DNA of 64,000 nt from Dipteris shenzhenensis. Taxonomy: Eukaryota; Polypodiophyta; Polypodiopsida; Gleicheniales. Each line of letters opens with the position of its first letter. Position 1 is the stretch's first letter. The notes under the pieces were generated by a model. The model had not been told where the DNA came from and did no database searches. It was given only the letters and a program-made list of their open reading frames with translations. A program made the position numbers and the translations under genes. Positions 1 through 10,636 of this stretch are shown in pieces. The stretch is taken from NCBI GenBank assembly GCA_047967505.1, contig CM106538.1, one strand, 5' to 3'.

Positions 1-38
1 ACTCACGTGATATCATAAGTTTCCTCTTGTGAATCCCC

Positions 39-1447
39 CGGGACATCAAGAAAAAGGCCTTGCAGTCCACTACCCAAGGTAGAGCAATTGGTGGTTTAGA
101 TGATGGTTCTCCATTCAACTTCTCCTATGATATCCTGCTATCAGAGAATGATACAAAATTTGCACACATCAATGGCATTGATACACATTTCATAACAATG
201 AGCGGTTATGCTTGGGAGAAGCCATGCGTATTTTTCATAGATGAATTGCAAGACCTTATAGTGTCACGGATAGTTGAACTTGTGCAGTTTATCGTAGAAG
301 GTCCTATGGCAGATAAGAAAAGATCAATGTTGGTCCTGTTTGTGACAGAATCACAAAGGGATTACTTGTATGCAAGTTTGACATCTGCATTTGAGTGTTT
401 ACTTTCAAAAGTATACCATGGTATAGTCCTATGCAATCATATGACTATCTTGGAAGGCACTGCCATTCAAGTCTTGTAGCCTTTCTTGATGTGCTTCTTA
501 TCCAGGGGTGGTGGCAATCTAATCAAAATTCCTTTAAGGACTCTCAAGCTTCATTACTTTGAGGACAATAAGGTTAAGCTTGATGCAGCAATGGTGGATT
601 ACAAAAAGCCGATGGATCCTGATGTGATACTAGAGATGACAAAGAATTTACTGAATGATGGGTGGAAAGTAGCATTGTATCGAATGGGTTTTGCTACTGA
701 GAAATTGCTACGCCAAGGTAGAAATGTAAATGTCATTGATACCCCCCATCAAATTGAGTTCTTTGACACATATTACAGTTGCACTACCTTCTTTGAAGAG
801 GAAAATGTCAAAGAAGAGGGTAGTGAGAAAAATGTCAAAGACAAGGGTAGTGAGTCTGAGGGTGATGATTCTACCTCAATTGTTGATGCGGATGAAAGCT
901 CTGCATCCGATGACTTACGCCAACAAGAAATCCGCACAAAGAATAAGGGTGATCAATTGTCAACTAGAGTCAAGGAGTTCCACTCATCATACAGGAAGGC
1001 TCGCGGCAGTAAGAAGTAGTAGTACAGTATGTCATAGGAAAAGGTAAGGCTAAAGAGGTGGAAGCACTTCCCTTGCAATTAAAAGTGAGAAAGGCACCCT
1101 TGGTCTTGGGTGAAGGACATGCAAGTGGATCAAGTAAGGAAGCCTTACTCAAAGAAGGTATGGATGAGGAAAAGTATGACTAGGAGGAGTTACCAGGAGG
1201 CATAGATGGTTCTTCAACCATGACCTTGTAGACTCCAGAGCAGCCTACTAGTCAGGAACCTAGTAGCCAGGTTCCTACTCACCAAGAACTTGGTCATGAG
1301 ACTCTACAGCAGCCTACTAGTTAGGTGCTTGGAAGTGAAGAGCAAACTACTGAGGAACTTGCTACTGAGACTCTAGTCTTAGAGCAGCCTATTAGTCAGG
1401 TCCTTGGTAGTCAAGGGCCTGGCATTGAGGACATTGGTATTGAGTAA
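39..1447 (+). pseudogene. Unrecognised broken ORF, acidic and Gln/Pro/Thr-rich C-terminus
   Basis: I do not recognise this gene. One frame is open from 39 to a TAG at 477-479, and the same frame continues from 480 to a TAG at 1017-1019. About 25 bases later coding sense resumes in another frame (from 1046) and runs to a TAA at 1445-1447. The first part (to 479) is a globular-looking segment with a Trp-Glu-Lys-Pro and Phe-Phe-Ile-Asp stretch. The second (480-1019) ends in an acidic, charged region. The third has repeated phrases of the type QPTSQ, QEPSSQV and PISQVLG. In the third part, in-frame TAGs stand where the repeats elsewhere have CAG (for example PTS-stop against PTSQ), so most stops look like Gln codons lost by C-to-T change. 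It may be a transposon accessory gene or a decayed host gene. The 5' end may lie outside the window. Confidence 0.45.
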
Positions 1448-1639
1448 CATGATGGCTGACAGCTTTGTAATCACAAGTTTTGAACTTCTATGTAAAGCAA
1501 ATATCTAATAAAAAGTTTACTACTTTTTTTATTTCTTTACTCTCATTATTGTGTATAAAGATTGTTTATGAGGTCCATTTTATACTTAATGGTCTATTTT
1601 AAACTTTATGTCAAATGTATTTTTATAGTTAAGGGTGTT

Positions 1640-1960
1640 TTTTAATACCAAGTGAGGTGTATATGTACACCATTTACACATAGAACGATTTATCTACACT
1701 ACCTTTCGAAGGGGTTTATGTACACTACCTTTCTAAAAGAAATGGTCATAAAAGTGTGTGCACACCACTTATACATAAAGGTGTTTATTTACACCACCTT
1801 TCTGAAAGAATTGGTCATCTATTATTGGTCGTCTATTGTTCTTAGGTGATAGTAGCTCAATTCACAAGAAGTTATGAAGATGTTTATGTAGACCACCTTT
1901 GTAAGAGATGTTTGTGAAGTTATGAAGATGTTTATGTAGACCATCTTTGTAAGAGATTTG
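1640..1960. repeat. Degenerate tandem repeat, TACACCACCTTT-type
   Basis: Short units carrying variants of tacac(c/t)acctttc and gtttatgtaga recur through this stretch. At its end a unit of about 47 bases (gttatgaagatgtttatgtagacc...) appears twice in a row, at about 1871 and 1918. The last unit leads straight into the segment that is duplicated at 9074. No coding sense was seen. Confidence 0.6.
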
Positions 1961-3513
1961 GTTATGCATTGATGTTCTTAGTACTTAATCATCAAATTTT
2001 TTGTTTTGAGTTGTCAAATCTAGTTCAAAAAACAACATTACTAGTATATTCAAAAATTTTGGATTGTTTTTTAGTCCATTTCTCAAATTGGACTTTACAC
2101 AAGTCCAAAAATTTTGAATAGTGTGTTTATTCGATTTCCTGGAGAAACTATTCTGGAGGAGGCCTACCACTATTCAGGAAATACCTAGAAGCAGCTATCA
2201 GATCGGAAGGTCCACATGACAAATGGTCTTTGAAGAGAAACCTTCCTGGAGGGGTGAGATGCCCTCCGCTTCTATGACGAAATCATTTTTTCTTAGAATG
2301 CATGCAATCGTGATACAAGAGTAGGAAGAGTGACTAATCCAAACAATCTGTGCCCAGATTGTACATGCTGTGAAGTACTCGTGGAATAGAACTCTTCCAC
2401 GAGTAGACACTATGGTATACCTTGATCATTACAGAATAGATGATGTGTGGCTTGGAAAGACAGTCTATCGGTAATAATTTCCCCAAGCAACCAAACACAA
2501 TTAATCGTTAGGATGTAGCATATGCTATATACTAATTACTACTATCCTTGACATAAAGCACATTGCACAATGGATTACCTTCCGTAAATAACAAGAAACT
2601 TCTTGCTCTAGGCAAGGCAGAGTTTACTCGTTGCCAAAACCCATAAGCAAGAGCTTCAAGAATAAAAAAGGTAAAATACAAGATAGGAGCTAAACAAAAG
2701 TTACCTGCAATCATTTTAGCATGACTTTGCTTCCTCATTCTACATTTTCTTGACCTAGATGGTGCAAAGAAACAAGGTTGGTAGACTTGAATCCCTTAAA
2801 ACAGAGAGCCATTGAATTGTACTTTTGCCAACATGTGCCTTATTTGAGCCACAATTTGTGAGGGCAAGGCTCTTCATTGCCAAGGCAGTCACATTGACAG
2901 TTGCGATTGACGACTTGGTGCACTTGCCTTTGAGATCGTTTCAAGAGCTGGACATGTACTTGAAAGTAGTTGAGAGGTATGCATCTCTAGGTCCTTGAGT
3001 GAATACTTAAATACAATTATGGATCACTAGACGACTCATCTAGATGCATGTATCTTGTGCATATCAAGGTCACTCCTTCGATTGCTACTGGTAATGTATA
3101 CAGGTGGGATCCAAGCATTGTAAGATGTCTCTCGTAAGAGGCAAGGATTGTGTTCATGATGCTTAATAACACAGTCCATAATTAAGTGGATGAGGCATCC
3201 AAGGTGCAACGACATGACATGGGCGTTTACCTCAAGCAAGCAATGAGTATCTTAATAGATCCATCAAATTCTTTCGGCATGTTAGCTCGAGCAAAATGTT
3301 AGCTTTTACATGCTGGCCATAGCTCTTAAAAGGAGAGAAACAAGTTAATTATATTTCCTATGACTCTAGTTCTAAATCACATTCCAATTATCTGATATTT
3401 ATGATGACAGTGGGCAAATGTGATTGCAAGCAAAGTCACAGAAGCTAAATGGGCAACATCAAAATACACTCCAGGACTGCAAGAGTAACTTCATAATTGG
3501 ATTTATTCCATAG
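1937..3513. repeat. Segmental duplication, copy 1 (partner at 9074-10635)
   Basis: This 1.58-kb segment is repeated in direct orientation about 7.1 kb downstream with only scattered substitutions and small indels (roughly 95 % identical by eye). It carries the first exons of the terpene synthase pseudogene. Copy 1 continues into the rest of the gene, while copy 2 stops inside an exon. Confidence 0.9.
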
Positions 3514-4206
3514 GCAATGGAGCCATTGTTGTCACTACGTTAATGTTTTGTGAGGAAATCTTAATTAGTGACGATATGTTGTCATATTTAGACTATCGAT
3601 CAAAGTTTCTTAGGCTGATGTGCTTGGCATCTCGACTCACAAATGACATCCAAAAATTTAGGGTAAATGTCAAACAAAATTCCTTATACATTTTGAATAA
3701 AGTATGTACAATTAATCAATTTTTGAGATTATAAGTATCCAATTTCATCCTATCCAACACTCTTTTGGTCATTTTAGTTTTTATTCAATACAACTAACTA
3801 CTCTCTTGATGAATTTATGTAGCTTTGTCATAATTAATCAAATTTTGAGATTATAAGTATCCAATTTCATCTTATCCAACACTCTTTTGGTCATTTTAGT
3901 TTTTATTCAGTACAACTAACTATGCTCTTGATGAATTTATGATATAGATGAAGAAGGAACATGAAGGTCGAAACAGAGGAGATGACCTTAAAGTATGTTT
4001 TAGATCTAAAAACACATATGCTCACAAAGCTAATATTTGAGTTCCTAAGAATGGATAAGCCAACACCTACATCTTGTAAACAAGTGATCTATGAGGGCAG
4101 TGGAAAGGGTCACATAGTTCTTCAACCATGTAAGGATGAATACACTGATGCACCCCAACACACCCTAGATGTCTTTTACAAGAATTTTGTTGAGCCACTA
4201 CCTTGA
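2124..4206 (+). pseudogene. Terpene synthase (diterpene synthase type) pseudogene, 5'-truncated
   Basis: Plant class I terpene synthases ionise prenyl diphosphates using Mg bound by DDxxD and NSE/DTE motifs. Exons can be read in order: FPGETILEEA and DKWSLKRNLPG (2130-2272); YLDHYRIDDVWLGKTVYR (near 2367-2470); GKAEFTRCQ (near 2610); a helix ending VAIDDLVHL with SFQELDMYLKVVER (to 2973); RWDPSIV and EASKVQRHDMGVYLK (3107-3240); WANVIASKVTEAKWATSKY through RLTNDIQKF (3411-3662, donor GTAAAT); and a last exon with MDKPTPTSCK ending FVEPLP, stop at 4204-4206. The gamma domain and the start are absent. Breaks include a frameshift after NLPG, a 2-base loss after FTRCQ relative to the second copy, and TAA stops in the RWDPSIV exon and after TPGLQE. 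The aspartate motif reads DDLVH, so its third acidic residue is His. The motif set fits kaurene-synthase-like enzymes, but the substrate cannot be told. Confidence 0.85.
3706..3942. repeat. Tandem duplication of about 121 bp inside a terpene synthase intron
   Basis: The stretch beginning caatttttgagattataag and ending cttgatgaatttatg occurs twice in a row (about 3706-3820 and 3827-3942) with a few substitutions. It lies in the intron between the RLTNDIQ exon and the last exon. Confidence 0.85.
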
Positions 4207-5564
4207 TACAAAAGGTAAATTAGACACATTTATAGGAGGATCCATTGCAAGTTCTTTGATAGATTGGAAGATGATTGCTCTTTGTCATCATAAACATGGC
4301 AAATTAAAGCACAAGGACATAATCGTAATATTTCAACCAGATTCACATAGATATTGATTCTCATCTTGCTGTATTTATGGAACTAAAGAAAGTCCATGGT
4401 TTTGAAGACTCACACAATGCTTTCACTAAAAAAATGATATACATGTATTCAAAGAGAGAGAGAAATGGAATGAAAGCATAAAAAGTTTCCATGGCTACGA
4501 GCCAACTATTATGAAGAAATAGATGTAACCAATGTACTTAGTGTACAAAAATGTCCTTGAATGGAGGAGTATCATAAAAATTCAGACAATATAGGTTTTG
4601 CAATGGACTTTTAAACAAATTACTATCAAAAGGATAATTTTAAAATAATTTTCTATACAACTAAATTTTCTTGCAGAAATATTTTCGTCATGTTAAAAGA
4701 ATTAAATTTTGTGTTAATTCAAGATTATTGTCAATCTACTAATTCATGCACTCAATCAACCCTTCCCAAAAATGTATTTAGAAGTAAAAATTCCATCTAG
4801 ATCTTGTAACATAGGATTGTTATAAGTTATTCACATTATGATATCAAACTAACCACAAAATCTCCTCTATAGGGAGGAACTCCGATGGAAGAGGGAAATC
4901 AATTTTAAAAGAAGCCAAGAGAGTAACCCGATGTCATCATGGAAGTAGGTGTACTAAGACATAGGCACTTATTGGAACACATGTCAACGTTATGTTGTAC
5001 TTGATCCAAGTCTTTATGTACCCTAATCACCATATCCATACATCAACATGAACATATTTTTTCCCCGAAAGAAGGAAGTATCCCTCTCGATGCTTGATGC
5101 ATAGATCTGTTTTTGTGAGATCCACCTATTCCACATGCACCCATAAGATTCAATATTGTCTACATATCATTTAAAATTGTATGAAATATAATAAGGCGAT
5201 ATGATAGTAAGCATACCTGACAATGCCACTGATCTTTAGATAGTTTTTCTAACATCTTTTGATAAGAATCCTCTCACTATAATTGGGAGGATAAACTACC
5301 CAAGCAACAATGGAGTTATAACAATGTATCACAATCATATAAGTTACACAAAACCATCACAATCCTAGTTCTACTAAGCATTCAAGCTTACATGTAGAAT
5401 ACCTATAAGACCTTCTGCCAATCATTGGACTTGAGGCCACTAAGATTATTGTCCTTTGTAAAAGCTCCCCTAAGGCAACACATGTGTCTTGTGGGGTGTT
5501 TAAAAAGATGCAATGTATGCCTTCACCCTTGCCTTCTCTACGTTGGAGAGGATCCATGGTGCCT
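4207..5564. other. AT-rich stretch with no recognisable gene
   Basis: Downstream of the terpene synthase pseudogene. Short ORFs only, with no family motif that I can see. The part from 4620 to 4860 is especially AT-rich. Confidence 0.6.
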
Positions 5565-6657
5565 TCAGAAGAATAATTCCAAGAGGATGCTCTTGGGTTC
5601 TTGAACCACCCTCTTGAGTTGTAGAAACATGCTCTTGGGTTCTACGCACACACTCTTGGGTCCACAATGAGGCATCCTACTCATATCATGCAAGTCTTCT
5701 CGAACTCCCCTTGTGTATTTGTCACCAACCAAGTGTACCCAAATAGAAGCCCTCCCATTCTTGAAGATATGCATGGGATCCGAGAGATGATTGATTTGTA
5801 ACTCATCCGAATATGTAATCTCGTGAGAGATCGGCAGCCACTCCATAATAGGATGAGGCTCCTCACTATTAGCTCTCCAATCCTGAATCCAGTCACTTGC
5901 CTTCCTATAGACCAGTGGTGGATCAGGTTGACCTTCATGTCCAGGATGATCAAGTGGAAGGTATTGAGCATGACCTTCATAAACCATCTTCCTCGTATGT
6001 TTGGAGTGTCATGCATTCAAACTAGGGCTACAAATAGGACAAGCATGGTACCCTTGTGTTTTAAGCCCTACATATATACATGCATAAATAGCTCATTGGA
6101 CATGCATAGATCACACCACAATAAAGCATAAATGTATCAATAGGCATGCACAAGCAACTACTTGTGCACTCCCTATGTGCTAGATAGTCATGCATGGTCC
6201 ACATCAAAATTCTCCTAATGAAAATGTATGTGGCCCGCCTTGGGGCTTTATAAATATCAAAGACACGTACTCCCCTCCATAGGGTCTGTAGCTCCTTGAT
6301 CAAGGGTGCCATGTACACATCCATATTTTTGGCCTTGTACTTCCCTGGCACAAGTAGGGCAAGATGAGGTGTCACTTCTTTATTGTTAGCCATGGCGAGA
6401 TATTGTAGTTCACCAAGACTATGGGGCCATGTCGATCAAGATGTTGAGCGTGACCCGAAAGGGTTCATGTCATCCATTGTAAGCCCGAGATGTAAATTGC
6501 ATGGCTCCCATGCAAAGTCCAGCCACATGTTGTCTATGTGCTTCCAAGAAGCACAATCTGCATGGATCCTCAAAGTGTCATTTGTGGAAAGGTGTTGTAT
6601 TCTAGGGATGTTGGGAAAAGGTCTCAAGATCTTCACTGGGATCATCTCCCTCAGCAA
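5565..6657 (-). pseudogene. CACTA (En/Spm) transposase TNP2 remnant
   Basis: Read on the minus strand from 6657 down, the fragments follow the order of plant TNP2-type transposases (Pfam Transposase_21). First comes RIHADCASWKHID with LHLGLTMDDMNPFGS (6657-6436). Next is LALLVPGKYKAKNMDVYMA, followed by PLIKELQTLWRGVRVFDIYK and LMWTMHDYLA (6393-6061). Last is a segment with DPMHIFKN and REDLHDMSRMPH (5987-5565). In the family this protein cuts and joins element ends. The frame changes between segments and the catalytic C-terminal part is not found, so it is inactive. It may belong to the element whose end lies at 9070, but no continuous element can be traced. Confidence 0.75.
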
Positions 6658-6943
6658 GTGCTATCTGTAGTGCTATGCTCCACACTTCAAACAATTAACC
6701 AAATCACCATATTCATGACGAAATAAAATACAATCATAGGGAAAGAATGGATAGTGTCATAATCCATCCCAACCATCGTCAACATTTTCTTTACTTTGTC
6801 TTTGGAATTGAGCATGATATTTAGGGCAGGCAACATCTTTTGGAGCAACCTATTGCAATTTGCATATCCAAGGCACCTTAAGAATGAGATACTAATCTAA
6901 TTACAACAATTAGGAACAAGATGCTAAGAATAATGATCCAAAT

Positions 6944-7605
6944 ATGATTTGCACTAACCTCATTAGGGAGGTAGCAAGCTAAGGGTGTCCACTTCTGGAC
7001 CACCCGTGGGGGAGTGTGACACCCCCTCGAGTGAAAATACAAAGGTTTTGCTTCAGTGCAAAATACCTCGATCAAAGTATTGTGTCCAATGAAATTGGCA
7101 CACATGGACATCCGAACCGAGCTAATACCTCGATCGAGGTCTAGCATTTTAATCAACTGAACCGAGCCTATACCTCGATCGAGGTATCGTGGCATGACAC
7201 CTATACCTCAACTGAGGTATTGTGGCAAGTCCACATATGTCAATCGTGGTATGCTAGACAGATGACATGGAGGCATGCCAAATACCACATTGAGGTATGT
7301 GGCATCCGATATGGTATTCAGCGTACTCTGCTAGCAGCTGACATACCTCAATCGAGGTATCATGGCAAGTCCACATACCTTGATCGTGGTATGCTACACC
7401 GATGACATGGAGGCATGTCAAATACCACGATCGAGGTATGTGGCATCCGACATGGTATTCAACGTAATGTGCTTGTAGCTGACATACCTTGATCGAGGTA
7501 TTGTGGCATCCTCCATGGTATGCTGGACCGATGAGGTATGTGGCTTGTTAAATACCATGATCGAGGTACAGGGCACATCAAATACCATGATTTGCACTAA
7601 CCTCA
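6944..7605. repeat. Palindrome-based tandem array (ATACCTCGATCGAGGTAT core)
   Basis: The 18-base palindrome atacctcgatcgaggtat and near copies recur at about 7063, 7125, 7170, 7202, 7342, 7423, 7483 and 7556. From 7205 a larger unit of 140-141 bases repeats about 2.5 times (unit starts 7205, 7345, 7486), with the shared phrase ggcaagtccacat and a second half reading taccacgatcgaggtatgtg. The array is flanked by a 19-base direct repeat, atgatttgcactaacctca, at 6944-6962 and 7587-7605. It lies just upstream of the TNP2 remnant in that gene's orientation, a position where CACTA elements carry subterminal repeats. Confidence 0.8.
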
Positions 7606-7869
7606 GATCACGACTGAGACACTTGCACTTGACTGGCTATACTTTGCCTTCAAATTCAAGGTTGAGAGACAAGATTGTAGTTTTATCATCCTTGCATCAT
7701 CATGCAAGTGTTTTGATGCCAAATCTCACATCATGGTCTCATGCTGTGACATCTTTACCCCATCTCCCATGGTGCCTCCAAAAATAGAATCCATCATGTA
7801 TGCCATACCCTCGTCCTCCTCTAGAGGATCATCTCGAGGATTATCTGGCTCAAAGTGTGGTGGTGGTGC

Positions 7870-8205
7870 ATGTGCTCCACATCATCACATGAGCTACCAC
7901 ATCACCTTGCCACATCACAATGATTTACCACCTCACTATTCTACATTTTTGCCATCTCAGCCATGTGTGCCACCTCATCAAGCCACATCATAAGCATGGT
8001 TGGAGCCTACTCGTCAGTCAGCCACCACCTCAGTCTTCCACCTCATCTTTGCCAACTCATCATTGCCACTTCATGCTGCCATATCATAAAGCCATGTCAC
8101 AACCTTGGCCACCTCAGCTTGCCACCTCATGCATGATGACCTTAGAGGCATGACACATGATGTGCCACCTCAACAGTAATCATGGAGCCACATCACCCAT
8201 CAACC
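7870..8205. repeat. Degenerate GCCACCTCA repeat
   Basis: Variants of gccacctca, gccacatca and ccaactcatc recur every 10-25 bases across about 330 bases. Translation gives low-complexity His/Pro/Ser strings, so ORFs here are not taken as genes. Confidence 0.7.
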
Positions 8206-8579
8206 ATGCTCATGCTTGATATGACTTCCTTGCATGTGAGGAAGTGGTTTATGCTTGAATTATCACTTCCTCTTAGTTTGAATTATCGCTTCCTCTTTAA
8301 TTAAATCACTCTTTGAATTGCCACTTCCTCACAGATCACAAAGCTTTTTGATCAAATCTTCGTCTCCAACTCAACTAGAGCCGTGGAGATAAAATCAAGT
8401 ACCATTGTAACAAGTTTGGAATGAAGGCCTTTCAGGCAAGCTCTAAACGCATTTTTTAAATTGGTAGAGCACGCGTATTAATACGTGGTTGAAAACCTTT
8501 TAATCTTGCTTTTTCTTATGCTCCAATGGCATATCATGTTTTGGTGATTTAAATGGTTGTTGTACACATACTATGCAAT
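8206..8579. other. No gene seen
   Basis: Simple sequence with local repeats of cacttcctc-type words near 8240-8340. No coding sense was found on either strand. Confidence 0.5.
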
Positions 8580-8895
8580 AAAGGATTAATAAATTGTGTA
8601 TAGGATTTGCATGTCTATGCTTCGGATTGGGCTCAAAATTTGCACACGTTTTAAACCCCATGGTCTCCATTTTGTTGTAAACTTTGAGTCCCATCTGACA
8701 CCAGATGTGTGATTGGGAAAGTCAAAGGGCCCATTTTCACCCTATGCACCTCGTTACATATGTGAAGGTGCAAAATATGGAATGGGTCATTAGGATTCTC
8801 ATGTCCATGTGTTGGATTGGACTCAAACTTTGCATAGTTCCTAAACCTTATGGTCTCCATGCTCTTACAAATTTTGAGTCCCATCCAACACCGAA
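8580..8895. repeat. Diverged tandem duplication of about 190 bp
   Basis: Two units share ggattggactcaaa..., c(t)atggtctccat and ttttgagtcccatc with similar spacing. The marker catggtctccat is at 8660 and its partner at 8850. The second unit leads into the GCGTCTA-rich terminus at 8896. Confidence 0.7.
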
Positions 8896-9070
8896 TGTAA
8901 GCGCGTCTATTTAAGCATCTAAGTGCGCATCTATACGTGCATGTGTCTGATATATAGATGCGCAATTAGATGCGGGTTTCTAGACGCGAAAATAGACGCG
9001 CCTGTAAGTTTTTTATTTAGTTCAGTAAACGCGTCTGTGCACGCATCTATGGGTGCTTTTTCTTGTTGTG
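8896..9070. mobile_element. Right terminus of a CACTA-like element (orphan end)
   Basis: This 175-base stretch matches the right end of the CACTA-like element at 21660-25927 almost base for base. It has the same GCGTCTA/TAGACGCG words, the same block ttttttatttagttcagtaa and the same closing ctatgggtgctttt. Its last bases, read inward from 9070 on the minus strand, begin cacaacaag, matching the terminal inverted repeat of that element. The bases directly after 9070 are atc, then copy 2 of the duplicated terpene synthase segment. I found no matching left end, so it is a deleted or rearranged element. Confidence 0.75.
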
Positions 9071-9073
9071 ATC

Positions 9074-10635
9074 TAGACCACCTTTGTAAGAGACTTGGTT
9101 ATGCATTGATGTTCTTAGTACTTAATCATCAAATCTAATCTAGTTCAAAAAACAACATTACTAGTATATTCAAAATTTTTGGACTGTTTTTTAGTCCATT
9201 TCTCAAATTGGACTTTACACAAGTCCAAAAATTTTGAATACTATGTTTATTTGATTTCCTGGAGAAACTATTCTGGAGGAGGCCTACCGCTATTCAAGAA
9301 AAACCTAGAAGCAGCTATCGGATCGGAAGGTCCACATGACAAATGGTCTTTGAAGAAAAACCTTCCCGGAGAGGTGAGATGCCCTCCGCTTCTATGACGA
9401 AATCATTTTTTCTTAGAATGCATGCAATCGTGATACAAGAGTAGGAAGAGTGACTAATCCAAACAATCTATGCCCATATTGTACATGCTGTGAAGTACTT
9501 GTGGAATAGAACTCTTCCATGAGTAGACACTATGGTATACCTTGATCATTATGGAATAGATGATGTGTGGCTTGGAAAGACAGTCTATCGATAATAATTT
9601 CCCCAAGCAACCAAACACAATTAATCGTTAGGATGTAGCATATGCTATATACTAATTACTACTATCCTTGACATAAAGCACATTGCACAATGGATTACCT
9701 TCCGTAAATAACAAGAAACTTCCTACTCTAGGCAAGGCAGAGTTTACTCGTTGCCAAAAAGCCCATAAGCAAGAGCTTCAAGAATTAAAAAGGTAAAATA
9801 CAAGATAGGAGCTAAACAAAAGTTAGCTGCAATCATTTTAGCATGACTTTGCTTCCTCATTCTACATTTTCTTGACCTAGATGGTGCAAAGAAACAGGGT
9901 TGGTAGACTTAAATCTCTTAAGATAGAGAGCCATTAAATTGTACTTTTGCCGGCATGTGCCTTATTTGAGCCACAATTTGTGAGGGCAAGGCTCTCCATT
10001 ACCAATGCAGTCACATTGACAGTTGCGATTGACGACTTGGTGCACTTGCGTTTGAGATCGTTTCAAGAGCTGGACATGTACTTGAAAGTAGTTGAGAGGT
10101 ATGCATCTCTAGGTCCTTGAGTGAATACTTAAATACAATTATGGATCACTAGATGACTTAGCTAGATGCATATATCTTGTGCATATCAAGGTCAGTCCTT
10201 TGATTGCTACTGGTAATTTATACAGGTGGGATCCAAGCATTGTAAGATGTCTCTCGTAAGAGGCAAGGATTGTGTTCATGATGCTTAATAACACAATCCA
10301 TAATTGAGTGGATGAGGCATCCAAGATGCAACAACATGACATGGGCGTTTACCTCAAGCAAGCAATGAGTATCTTAATAGATCCATCAAATTCTTTGGGC
10401 ATATTAGCTTGAGCAAATTGTTAGCTTTTACATGCTGGCCATAACTCTTAAAAGGAGAGAAACAAGTTAATTATATTTCCTATGACTCTAGTTCTAAATC
10501 ACATTCCAATGTTCTGATATTTGTGATGACAGTGGGCAAATGTGATTGCAAGCAAAGTCACAGAAGCTGAATGGGCAACATCAAAATACACTCCAGGATT
10601 GCAAGAGTAACTTGATAATGGCATTTATTCCATAG
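9074..10635. repeat. Segmental duplication, copy 2 (partner at 1937-3513)
   Basis: Direct repeat of 1937-3513. The 5' edge lies next to the CACTA-like terminus at 9070. The 3' edge falls inside an exon, where sequence changes abruptly to a Ty3 reverse transcriptase in the opposite orientation. Confidence 0.9.
9250..10635 (+). pseudogene. Terpene synthase pseudogene, second copy, truncated at both ends
   Basis: Carries the same exons as the first copy up to WANVIASKVTEAEWATSKY, then breaks off before the NSE/DTE motif and the last exon. One exon is better kept here than in copy 1: GKAEFTRCQKAHKQELQ followed by a GTAAAA donor at about 9794 reads without interruption. The aspartate motif again reads IDDLVHL. 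The TAA stops in the RWDPSIV exon and after TPGLQE are shared with copy 1, so the gene was already broken, or had diverged, before the duplication. It cannot encode a working enzyme. Confidence 0.85.
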
Positions 10636-10636
10636 C

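Noticed and set aside
5823-6131. Plus-strand ORF opposite the TNP2 remnant
   Set aside because: Shadow of the minus-strand transposase segments.
6944-7605. CRISPR-like spaced palindromes
   Set aside because: Plant nuclear context, irregular spacing, spacers that are themselves repeated, no cas genes.
7503-8153. Ser/His/Pro-rich plus-strand ORFs
   Set aside because: Generated by the GCCACCTCA repeat; no conservation signal that can be seen.
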